A stretch of 64,000 nt of DNA from the NCBI GenBank assembly GCA_029856365.1, contig JAHQWW010000002.1, forward strand, positions 1-64,000, given 5' to 3'. A program made the translations under genes and the position numbers. Below, piece by piece: positions 55,240-63,431 of the stretch. This DNA is from Candidatus Hodarchaeota archaeon. GTDB taxonomy: Archaea > Asgardarchaeota > Heimdallarchaeia > Hodarchaeales > Hodarchaeaceae. The notes beneath the pieces were generated by a model that ran no database searches, was not told the origin of the DNA, and was given only the letters and a program-made list of their open reading frames with translations. The number at the start of each line of letters is the position of its first letter. Within the stretch, counting starts at the first letter, position 1.

Positions 55240-56823
55240 TTATCTTTCCAAGATTCGTAAGAATTTAACATATTTCATCCATCGATACCCCGCTGAAGGC
55301 CAAATATGAAACCCTTCGCCCAATGGAGAAGTAATTTGACAGTCATCATTACTGTACGCGCCATCAGGGGCCAGAAAAACTATTCGATAGCCATCAATCC
55401 ATTCAGGCACAAAGGTCTCATTGTAAGCATATGCAAGTATCACATCACCTTGAATTATTTTCCAAGAATTATTAGGAAAGATTACTGGGTAACTAAAATT
55501 TTGGATTAATCCATCCCATGTTTCGATCTCTAAGACATGATTAGGGGTCATTCCACCCACAGTTTCCAGGAGATCACTTATTAAAACACCTCTATATTCG
55601 CCATAGGATCGCCAATTGTCATATTGATTTTGAAAACTACTTTGACCATAGATTATATCAAATTCTAATTGTAGATCAGATACAGAAATAATGTTGACAG
55701 ATTGATCTTTAATAACCTCAATATCTAAAGGGGAGGCCCTCCTTTCAAATTCTATTGGTTTAACTGACCAATTCAAATGATTATTGTTAAAGGTTATCTC
55801 AAGGTAATGATGGAACCCTCCCAATTCTTTAGATTCATGTAAAGCTGCCCCACCTCCACCAGATGTTATAAAATGTATATTTTCACGAATAGTATAATTG
55901 TAGATATGAATATGACCAGAAAGTACAATTCTGACATTATTTTGGGCAAAAATCTTTAATAGTAAATCACTTTGAGAATCATTTAAGAAATCGTGGTCTT
56001 TTGAAGCACGAGGGTCAAACAAGGGAATATGAGTAAAGATTACTTTCGGTTGTGTATAGTAAGTACTAAAAGTTTTAAAGAGAAAATCCATAGTAGACGA
56101 TGTTAAAGACCCTGTTGATGAATCAAGAGAAATAAAGAGGAAATTTCCAAATTTAAAGCAATAATTTGACTCACCAAAAAATGTTTGATATTGCATACAA
56201 GAATTTTCTGATTTTATATCATGATTTCCTGGCGTAAAGAATACAGGTGCTGTTGAATTTCTCGTTATCCGTTGAACCTCATTAAATTGGGGAACTGTGC
56301 CAAATGAAGTTATGTCACCCAAATGAACGAGAAAAGAGTATGAATAACAGTTTAATTGACGAGTTAAGCTTTTAAATTGATAGTAGAAACCTTGAGTGTC
56401 ACCTATAGCAGCTATCTTAAAAATTTCGCCCTGAATTTCATTCTTTAATACAATTTCTCTTTTTTGCTGAGGTATGGAAATAATTTTCAATGAAAGAAAT
56501 GTAGAATTATGAATAGAGTATTTTTCTTGATCTAACAGCCCATAAATTGAAAGATTTTCTGTTTGAATATTAAAAATTGAGATGTTAAGCGTTTGATTTC
56601 TTTCTATTGTTATAGAACTGAATGTCAAATTAAATCCTTGGTTCCAAATAAAAGCCTCTCCTGAGACATGATTATATTCTAATAATGTACCACCATTGAT
56701 TTTGAATGGAAAATCAGTGGAATATTCTGAATCTTCCCAGAGAAGAAATAAAAAGAAAAATGAAAGACTAAGAGAAACCCCAAGTATTATCGTAGAAATT
56801 AATCCTATTACCCTTCTATTCAC
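55240..56823 (-). CDS. Membrane-anchored calcineurin-like phosphoesterase with C-terminal SUOX-like domain
   Basis: 527 aa. An N-terminal hydrophobic anchor (9-29) puts the rest outside. After a short beta domain (40-130), the phosphoesterase at about 136-335 has GDTQ (D142), HLGD (D170), GNHD (200-202), THIP (H265) and SGHIHIY (H304, H306), a full set of metal ligands. Residues about 365-527 form a domain with EYRGVLISDLLETVGGM, LEIETWDGLIQNFSY, GDVILAYAYNE and WMKYVKFLRIL. This resembles the sulfite-oxidase molybdopterin-binding fold and is shared with both neighbours. It likely removes phosphate from an external substrate. The stop lies two bases from the ECF gene start. Confidence 0.85.
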   Translation of the reverse strand: MNRRVIGLISTIILGVSLSLSFFFLFLLWEDSEYSTDFPFKINGGTLLEYNHVSGEAFIWNQGFNLTFSSITIERNQTLNISIFNIQTENLSIYGLLDQEKYSIHNSTFLSLKIISIPQQKREIVLKNEIQGEIFKIAAIGDTQGFYYQFKSLTRQLNCYSYSFLVHLGDITSFGTVPQFNEVQRITRNSTAPVFFTPGNHDIKSENSCMQYQTFFGESNYCFKFGNFLFISLDSSTGSLTSSTMDFLFKTFSTYYTQPKVIFTHIPLFDPRASKDHDFLNDSQSDLLLKIFAQNNVRIVLSGHIHIYNYTIRENIHFITSGGGGAALHESKELGGFHHYLEITFNNNHLNWSVKPIEFERRASPLDIEVIKDQSVNIISVSDLQLEFDIIYGQSSFQNQYDNWRSYGEYRGVLISDLLETVGGMTPNHVLEIETWDGLIQNFSYPVIFPNNSWKIIQGDVILAYAYNETFVPEWIDGYRIVFLAPDGAYSNDDCQITSPLGEGFHIWPSAGYRWMKYVKFLRILER

Positions 56824-56866
56824 TTGCTATACTCCTAAATTCTTAATTTTTCTATAATTACACCAC

Positions 56867-58807
56867 CTAATTAGGAATGATAAGTATCTCTGCTATCGCG
56901 TAGACCATCCTACTTGATATAAATCCTAATCCAATCAAATGAAGGGGAGCGTGTTTCTCATCTAATAAAATACCGTTTCGTTGATAAGCAAGGATGATAG
57001 ATGTATTATATGCAATCATTTGACTGTCAAAATCTTTTGAATAACCATCTTGAGCTTTAACCTGAACTATATATCCTGTTGAAACTAAAGTGTTATTAAA
57101 ATCGTAATTAAACCCGGAGTAGTGCGTTCCACTGTCACCTCCATCAAAAATGGCAATTATAACATATAATGGAAGCCCAACAAAAGTTACATTTTTAGTA
57201 TCTTCAATAATTGTCACTGAAATTCTATGATAACGACAACCAGCTATGGACAGATATTCTTCAGCAGTTAATACGGTTGAATAGCTTGGATCTATCTGAT
57301 TTGTTAAACTAACGGTCCAATTAAGGATTGTTTCAGAGATATCAGTGATGATAATTGATTCTATTTTACTGATCCATTGATCCATTGAAAGATCTGGTGA
57401 TACTAATCTTACTGGAAATTCATCCTCGGGTAAGGGGAGATTATTTTTAACATGGGCTAAAATTAATGAATCATTTCGTGTTGTAACTGATGACGGAAGA
57501 GTCAAATTTTTTCCATCTGTTGAAAAAATTGTAACATTGTACCCTTGAGCTGCCAAAGAGTCATTGAATGTATAATGGACACTACCATCATTTCCATCAA
57601 TCATTGAGAGAACAATCCACAAAGGCATCCCTTCATAGGTATTTATTTGACCACCTTCAGAATATTGATAGCTTACATTATGAACACGATCTCCACAATA
57701 AACAGCGGAATCGAAATCATCAAGACCGATGGTTGTTTGAGAAACACCAGATAACATTATTGACCAATCTGGAATACCAGAACCAATTTTTATCGCTTCA
57801 ACATATTTTACCCAGAAATGTCCCTCTGAAATAGGCCCTCCTGAACCTAGATAACCCATTCTAAAAGGTCCACCATAATCTTTTTTCAGTGGTTCTCCAT
57901 TTTCTTCATAAATTAATGTTAATGTGAGATTTTTAGGCCCCCCATGGCCAATTTCAACTCCATTTTCATTGAAAAGGGGAACATTTCCAAAGATTTGTTT
58001 TTTAGTAAAAGTAAAGTTATAAAAATCAATAGGTACAATCTCTATGGAAAAATCAGATGTGAGATTAATAAGTAGATCTAAAGTAGCAGTCATGTTCACT
58101 CCTTTGTAATTGTACGGTCCAATGATAGCCCCTGTTGTCTTTAAATGAGATCCCGAACCCTCAACAGAAGGAAGAACTTTCAATTGAGAACGAGATAATG
58201 AAAATTTTGTATCGGGAATTTCAAATGTGATTTTTTCACTTTCTCTGATGAATTCCAGTTTATTAACCCATCTTGACCAGCGGCTACTAGAAGCTGCATT
58301 CTTATATTCTAATGATGCTGTTTTCTGTTGATCTTCCGTAGAATATTCCTCATCTGAGGGAAGAAAGACTATTCGTAATCCATCTTCCCATTTAGGAACT
58401 TTAGTACCATTGAATTCATATGCTAGAATCATTGTTCCTTGAATTTCTTCCCATTCTGACAAGGGGTAAATGTTTTCATAAGTAAAGATCTGGCTATAAT
58501 TATCTTCAGAAGTGACAATCAAAATATCACCTTCTTGAATTCCACCGACTTCTTCTGCAAAAACAGAGATAGGAACACCTCTATAAGCCCCATTATCACG
58601 CCAATTCCCAAATGAATTCTGACATTTACTTGTTCCATCAATACCTGTTAACTCGGTTATGTCTGTGAGAGTGAATTCCTCAGATTCCCCTGAGACTCCC
58701 AATACTACTAGTTCAATTTCTTGGGTTTCTTCTAGTTCGGTACAACCAGAAAGCAGTCCAATAAATAGAAGTAGAAAATAAACTATTAGAATAGACTTAA
58801 ACCTCAA
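56867..58807 (-). CDS. Surface lipoprotein with four tandem SUOX-like domains
   Basis: 646 aa. A signal peptide ends in the lipobox LLSGC (Cys22), so the protein is lipid-anchored outside the membrane. Four related domains follow at about 32-190, 195-350, 352-500 and 505-646. Each has a Y-x-G-[VM]-x-[LM] turn (AYRGVPISVF, NYKGVNMTAT, TYEGMPLWIV, TFVGLPLYVI), a D-G or E-D-N-Y-type strand, an ILAY-type strand in most, and an aromatic W-[VI]-x-x-[IVL]-E closing strand. The pattern resembles the sulfite-oxidase/molybdopterin-binding fold, but a conserved Moco cysteine is not kept across the repeats. Likely a binding protein. First gene of the three-gene operon, 43 bp upstream of the phosphoesterase. 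Confidence 0.78.
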   Translation of the reverse strand: MRFKSILIVYFLLLFIGLLSGCTELEETQEIELVVLGVSGESEEFTLTDITELTGIDGTSKCQNSFGNWRDNGAYRGVPISVFAEEVGGIQEGDILIVTSEDNYSQIFTYENIYPLSEWEEIQGTMILAYEFNGTKVPKWEDGLRIVFLPSDEEYSTEDQQKTASLEYKNAASSSRWSRWVNKLEFIRESEKITFEIPDTKFSLSRSQLKVLPSVEGSGSHLKTTGAIIGPYNYKGVNMTATLDLLINLTSDFSIEIVPIDFYNFTFTKKQIFGNVPLFNENGVEIGHGGPKNLTLTLIYEENGEPLKKDYGGPFRMGYLGSGGPISEGHFWVKYVEAIKIGSGIPDWSIMLSGVSQTTIGLDDFDSAVYCGDRVHNVSYQYSEGGQINTYEGMPLWIVLSMIDGNDGSVHYTFNDSLAAQGYNVTIFSTDGKNLTLPSSVTTRNDSLILAHVKNNLPLPEDEFPVRLVSPDLSMDQWISKIESIIITDISETILNWTVSLTNQIDPSYSTVLTAEEYLSIAGCRYHRISVTIIEDTKNVTFVGLPLYVIIAIFDGGDSGTHYSGFNYDFNNTLVSTGYIVQVKAQDGYSKDFDSQMIAYNTSIILAYQRNGILLDEKHAPLHLIGLGFISSRMVYAIAEILIIPN

Positions 58808-59056
58808 ACTAGGTTCACCTATTATTTTCCTATAAAAAATAATTACCTGAAAGTAGAAATTTTAATAAGATCAGGTCGAATGGATGCTATATAACAGAAA
58901 TTTAATAACTTATTTGGTAGTTGTCAGTAATTTTCAAACTTTCAAATTTCCTTTAAATATTTAGTATGCACATTAAGTGAAAAACTCCCATTAGAAGAAT
59001 CCATTGTTATAGCTGATTGGCTTAAACTTCATTGATTGATTTGAGGATGAAGTATA

Positions 59057-59560
59057 TTGATTGATCCAAGTGAATTTATAACGTTCTTAGAGAAGAAATT
59101 TCAATATATCTGTGGTGTGCCATGCTCTTATTTTAAAGAATTTCTGGCCCATCTAGCTTCTCATGGAACAGAAACACAATTAAAACATGTTTACGCTACT
59201 AGGGAAGACGAAGCAATAGGGATAGCCTCGGGTGTAGCCTTTTCAGGAAAAAAAGCTCTTGTTTATATGCAAAATAGTGGGATTGGAAATATAGGAGACG
59301 CCTTGACCTCACTAGCCCAGTTATACAAACTACCTATGCTAATATTAATCAGCTACAGAGGTTTAGAACCTGATAACGATTTCCCTGAACATTCAATTAT
59401 GGGGGAAGTTAATGAACCTGTTTTGAAGGCATTTAAAGTTCCTTATTGGAATTTATCAGAAGACAGATGGACAATAGAGATGAAAGCAGCTATCCAAAAA
59501 ATGACAGAAACCTCATCTCCAGTGGTTTTACTTGTAAAAAAGGGAGTGTTGTGTCAATGA
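59057..59560 (+). CDS. Sulfopyruvate/phosphonopyruvate decarboxylase-like alpha subunit
   Basis: 167 aa. ICGVPCSYFKEFL, then ATREDEAIGIASGVAFSG with the thiamine-activating Glu, and VYMQNSGIGNIGDALTSLAQ are the ComD / phosphonopyruvate decarboxylase N-terminal (PYR) features. Fused elsewhere, the two halves are split here as in methanogen ComDE, which makes sulfoacetaldehyde for coenzyme M. TTG start with GAGGATGA. It overlaps the beta subunit gene by four bases (ATGA). Confidence 0.88.
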   Translation: MIDPSEFITFLEKKFQYICGVPCSYFKEFLAHLASHGTETQLKHVYATREDEAIGIASGVAFSGKKALVYMQNSGIGNIGDALTSLAQLYKLPMLILISYRGLEPDNDFPEHSIMGEVNEPVLKAFKVPYWNLSEDRWTIEMKAAIQKMTETSSPVVLLVKKGVLCQ

Positions 59561-60126
59561 TGAAAGGATATGAGATAATTTCCGCTTTGAGTAACCATCT
59601 TAGTGAGAATGACATAATCGTGAGTTCAAATGGGAACATCAGTAGAGAAGCTTATAATCTACTTCCTAAACCCCAAGTGTATCTCAGGGGTTCGATGGGC
59701 TTACCAATTCCTGTTGGATTGGGATTGGCATTAGCTAATCCAAACAAAAGGATCACAGTAATAACTGGAGATGGAAACTTTTTAATGGGCTTAGGTTCAG
59801 CTACGACTGCTGCGTTTTACAAACCTAAAAACTTGAAAATACTTATTCTTGACAATTTAAAATATTATACAACAGGAGGTCAGAAAACAGTTTCTTCAGT
59901 TATTGACTATGTTAAATTTCTCGAATCACTATGTATCGAATATAAATGTTCCAAAAGAGCTTCTCAAGATGAAATAGAACAAGATTTGTCTGAATTTATC
60001 AACTCAGAAGTTTTTAGTGTTCTTCACTTAACCATCAAAGAAGGTAAAAAGGATTTAATGAATATACCTGATCAACCAGAAGAAATTACTGAAAAGATGA
60101 TTCTTAGATTAACTAAATTAGCATAA
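59557..60126 (+). CDS. Sulfopyruvate/phosphonopyruvate decarboxylase-like beta subunit
   Basis: 189 aa from ATG 59557 (a second ATG follows at once). GSMGLPIPVGLGLALANP and the TPP/Mg motif GDGNFLMGLG through ILILDNLKYYTTGGQKT are the ComE (PP domain) features. With the alpha subunit it should form a TPP-dependent 2-oxoacid decarboxylase. Whether the substrate is sulfopyruvate or phosphonopyruvate cannot be read here. The open frame extends upstream inside the alpha gene but that part is not coding. Confidence 0.88.
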   Translation: MMKGYEIISALSNHLSENDIIVSSNGNISREAYNLLPKPQVYLRGSMGLPIPVGLGLALANPNKRITVITGDGNFLMGLGSATTAAFYKPKNLKILILDNLKYYTTGGQKTVSSVIDYVKFLESLCIEYKCSKRASQDEIEQDLSEFINSEVFSVLHLTIKEGKKDLMNIPDQPEEITEKMILRLTKLA

Positions 60127-60210
60127 TGATTCCAGATGAGAGAAATATCTTTAAACAGGAAAATTGCAGCTATAAAAGGAAAGATGAAACAGTTAAGAGG
60201 AATGTAAGAA

Positions 60211-60483
60211 ATGACACATGATGTAAAATTAAAAGTAATAAAACAAGAAGGGCATTGCACTGCAGGACATGAAATAGGGGATGAAATATTCATTTCTTTC
60301 GAGAAAAACGAGATAAAAGGAAAAATATGTTTACATGCTTTATATTCAGTGTTACCAAAGGTGTATGCAATGGCTTATGGTGCTGAATTTCCATGGTTAG
60401 AAGATCCTGATGTGAGTACACACGCGTGTCCTGACGCCACGAATCCCTTAGTATATGAAGTGAGAAGAATCAGAAAAGATTAG
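60211..60483 (+). CDS. TIGR04076 family protein
   Basis: 90 aa. GHCTAGHEIGDEIF near the start, then KGKICLHALYSVLPKVYAMA and EFPWLED, and near the end HACPDATNPLVYEVRRI, match this small family of cysteine-containing proteins common in archaea and clostridia. The function is unknown; cysteine pairs suggest Fe-S or metal binding. ATG with AAGAGGAA upstream. 84 bp after the decarboxylase genes. Confidence 0.85.
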   Translation: MTHDVKLKVIKQEGHCTAGHEIGDEIFISFEKNEIKGKICLHALYSVLPKVYAMAYGAEFPWLEDPDVSTHACPDATNPLVYEVRRIRKD

Positions 60484-60498
60484 TAGTGGTGTTACTCG

Positions 60499-61692
60499 TT
60501 ATAGAACAGGTCCAGCTTTGGATTCAATAATAATTCCACGCTTTTTCAATTCATGTTCAAAAATTTCATAGGGGATATCATTCACAGGTGAAAGGATCCC
60601 TTTTTTGGTTATTTTTCCATTTCCAATTAATTGTGCACCAATACTTGCTGTATAACCTACAGTACGACTCATTGCAGTGAAACCTGTCGTTAAATCGCGT
60701 TTATCGATTAATTGATAGATAACACGAGTTTTTTCTTCATTTCTTTTTCCAACAACCTCAAGGAATAATATGGCTAGATCTCTTTCATCCGCTTTCAATT
60801 GGATATGGGGCCCAATTATCTTAGCGAGAAAACTTCTACGATCTATTTTTTTACCGTCAATGTCAATTGCTTCATTATCCAAAAGATGAAGATCCACAAG
60901 TTTTTTCCAAAATGCGCAATGACCAGGCCACCGCATAGTATATCTCCCCATTTGTTTAATTGATTTATATTGTTCAGAATGTTCTTCAATGCCGATTGAT
61001 TGGAGGTATTGGAGAGCATCACCATTTGGAAATGCCTCCAAGTTTCCAATCCCCTCAATAATAATCTCATGAATATTTTCTGGGTTAAATATCTCTCTTT
61101 CTTTTATTTCAACAACTTCTCCATTATTAATTATTTTGGCTTTACGAAAGTAAGTATACAAGACCCCTTCAAGATTCCAAGTGACTTTATAATTTAATGG
61201 ATTATTAGCAGCTTCCAGTATTGGAATCCCTGCCCCATAACTGTTTATAACTTCGATATCTCTCAATCCTTTAATTGCTTGCCCCAATAGTACAAGATCT
61301 ATTCCTGGATCTAACCCAAATTCAGGCAAAACTGTAATTCCTTTATGCTTTGCTTCTCCTGCTAACGCCCTTATTTGGGGAGTAACAGAAAGAGTATTGA
61401 TTAAATTTAGCCCAAATTTGACAGCAGATATTGCGATTCTCTCTACAAAGGAAATAGGGAGTAAATCAATAACAATATCAGGCTTTAAAGACATTAGTTG
61501 GTTGATATGATTTTGATTATGTGCATCTAAGAATTCACACTGTACTTTGGAATATTGGTTATGTTCTACTAATTGTTTTAGTACATTGATATCCTTATCT
61601 GCAGCAATAATCTCACTTACAGTATCACTATTTACAAGGTCGTGGAGTGCAACTTTGCCTTGTAAACCAACACCAAGAAGGAGAACTTTCAT
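60499..61692 (-). CDS. Saccharopine dehydrogenase-like oxidoreductase (second copy)
   Basis: About 397 aa from ATG 61692, where the Rossmann motif begins at once (MKVLLLGVGLQGKVALHDL). A TTG 14 codons upstream gives a longer frame but adds only a polar stretch. IVIDLLPISFVERI, LPEFGLDPGIDLVLLGQ, GRYTMRWPGHCAFWKKL and the C-terminal FTAMSRTVGYTASIGAQL follow the lysine-6-dehydrogenase/saccharopine-reductase-like pattern. It reduces or oxidises an amino-acid adduct with NAD(P)H. Converges on the TIGR04076 gene, 15 bp apart. Confidence 0.87.
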   Translation of the reverse strand: MKVLLLGVGLQGKVALHDLVNSDTVSEIIAADKDINVLKQLVEHNQYSKVQCEFLDAHNQNHINQLMSLKPDIVIDLLPISFVERIAISAVKFGLNLINTLSVTPQIRALAGEAKHKGITVLPEFGLDPGIDLVLLGQAIKGLRDIEVINSYGAGIPILEAANNPLNYKVTWNLEGVLYTYFRKAKIINNGEVVEIKEREIFNPENIHEIIIEGIGNLEAFPNGDALQYLQSIGIEEHSEQYKSIKQMGRYTMRWPGHCAFWKKLVDLHLLDNEAIDIDGKKIDRRSFLAKIIGPHIQLKADERDLAILFLEVVGKRNEEKTRVIYQLIDKRDLTTGFTAMSRTVGYTASIGAQLIGNGKITKKGILSPVNDIPYEIFEHELKKRGIIIESKAGPVL

Positions 61693-61788
61693 AGGGGAGA
61701 TTTCTGAGAATTCTTTTAAAAATGATTTTTCCAAGTACTCTTAACATTTCTTCAAAGGAAAGCTTCTGTAAAAAAAATCTTAAACAGA

Positions 61789-62478
61789 ATGATCAGGGAT
61801 GAACCCATGAGAGAATCCATCAGGAAAATGATTCATTTTCTAATATTTTACCCAATATATTATTACATTTGGTTTAGTTTGCTAGGAAAAGATCTCTTAA
61901 AAAATTTACTTCTAATACTTATTATAATAATCTTTTTTGGAATAAACTTTCTAGATATTGTTATAAGACCAATGAGTGACCCCGAAGAGCTTAAAGACAG
62001 ATATACTATAATTTTATTACTCTTTTTCCTCGGTGGTCCATTAATTTTGATACTGGCGTTTTATGAAAATCTGGTAATCATTTCTCAATATCTACCACTC
62101 TATGATAATCTTCTAGTAAGCTATTTGGGAATAATATTAATGATAATAGGTGGGGTAATTATGCTGAGTAGTCGATACTATCTGAATAAGCATAGTTACG
62201 GTGGGGGATCACTATCGGAGGGCAAAGAACAAACATTACTCCCGAAGGGAATGTTTAAAATCATTAGACATCCAATCTATGCAGGAGGATTAATAGTTAC
62301 AATTGGATTGGAATTGGCTTTTCGTAGTCTGATAATATTATCTCTCCATACAGTATTTTTTTTTATAATATTTCGTGATCGAATGAAACGCGAAGAAACA
62401 GTATTACTCAACAAATTTGGAGACGAATATAGAAAGTATATCAGTAAAACGAAGAGATTAATTCCATACATCTATTAA
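61789..62478 (+). CDS. ICMT-like membrane methyltransferase (second copy)
   Basis: 229 aa with about six membrane segments. MFKIIRHPIYAGGLIVTIGL, FRDRMKREETVLLNKFGDEY and RKYISKTKRLIPYI form the isoprenylcysteine methyltransferase C-terminal signature (R-H-P-x-Y-x-G, then E-E and E-Y). SAM-dependent methylation of a membrane substrate is likely. ATG start, diverging from the second saccharopine-dehydrogenase-like gene. A 246-bp gap without genes follows. Confidence 0.87.
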   Translation: MIRDEPMRESIRKMIHFLIFYPIYYYIWFSLLGKDLLKNLLLILIIIIFFGINFLDIVIRPMSDPEELKDRYTIILLLFFLGGPLILILAFYENLVIISQYLPLYDNLLVSYLGIILMIIGGVIMLSSRYYLNKHSYGGGSLSEGKEQTLLPKGMFKIIRHPIYAGGLIVTIGLELAFRSLIILSLHTVFFFIIFRDRMKREETVLLNKFGDEYRKYISKTKRLIPYIY

Positions 62479-62724
62479 ATCTATGTCTGGAGTATATCAG
62501 AAACAATTTGATTATATTTCTTCAAGTTTATTAAATTTTAAGAGTTCTTCATGGAAGTGATCGATCTCAGATAATCGATTGTCAAGCTGGGAAGAAACTG
62601 ATAGATTAAGTTTCCTAGAGTTGCTTTAAAGGTCTTTGATAATTACCATGAAATCAACTGTTAAATAGCTCAAAATACCACCGTCTACCCTGAATTCACT
62701 ATACTAATTCAAGGTGAAACTAGG

Positions 62725-63378
62725 ATGGAATTCTTTGAAGTCATTAATAAGCGAAGAACGGTTCGAGAATTTGAAGATAAACCTGTAGATTTATTGAGTA
62801 TAAAGAAGATCATATCTTGTGGATTAAAAGCACCTACAAACGATCATTTGAGAAGATGGGAGTTCATCGTTATTGATGATATTGAAATGCGTAAGAAACT
62901 TATTGGAAAAGAAGGGGATAACATTATTAAGAGGGATGAAAAGGAATCCATAACCATTATTGACAATTGGGGATTAACTGATGAAAAACAACGTGAGATG
63001 TTCCTATATGCTATTCCAAGACAAGCTAAAATGATTCTAACAGCAGGAACAGTAATTATTCCTTGTTTTTATACATCAAAACCACTATTACAACCAATTA
63101 GTCTTTCATCATTAAATGCATTTGCGTCGATTTGGCTTTGTATAGAAAATATGCTGCTTGCTGCTGTGACGGAAGGCGTGTACGGGGTAACACGCATCCC
63201 AAAATCACCAGGATCAGTAAAAAAATTATTAAATATCCCTGATGAATATGAAATACCATGTATTCTTGCACTGGGGTATCCTAAAAAAGGAAGAAAAGTG
63301 TTAAAGCAATATAAAATTGATCCAGAGAATAAAATTAGATTTAATAAATGGGATAACACCATCAGAAACAGAAAATGA
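62725..63378 (+). CDS. Nitroreductase-family flavoprotein
   Basis: 217 aa. INKRRTVREFEDKPVD at the start binds FMN phosphate with its arginines; LKAPTNDHLRRWEFIVIDD and ENMLLAAVTEGVYGVTRIP complete the FMN fold; PCILALGYPKKGRK ends it. It passes electrons from NAD(P)H to a nitro, quinone or enone acceptor. An AAGGTGA site precedes the ATG by about 10 bases, near an imperfect TGAATT/AATTCA repeat. Confidence 0.92.
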   Translation: MEFFEVINKRRTVREFEDKPVDLLSIKKIISCGLKAPTNDHLRRWEFIVIDDIEMRKKLIGKEGDNIIKRDEKESITIIDNWGLTDEKQREMFLYAIPRQAKMILTAGTVIIPCFYTSKPLLQPISLSSLNAFASIWLCIENMLLAAVTEGVYGVTRIPKSPGSVKKLLNIPDEYEIPCILALGYPKKGRKVLKQYKIDPENKIRFNKWDNTIRNRK

Positions 63379-63431
63379 TCCTTAATCCAGATGGGCTTCT
63401 ACTAACTGGAATATATCCTTTTCATGAATAA

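Noticed and set aside
60135..60206. 23-codon ORF between the decarboxylase and TIGR04076 genes as leader peptide
   Set aside because: Short, no attenuator structure seen; likely chance.
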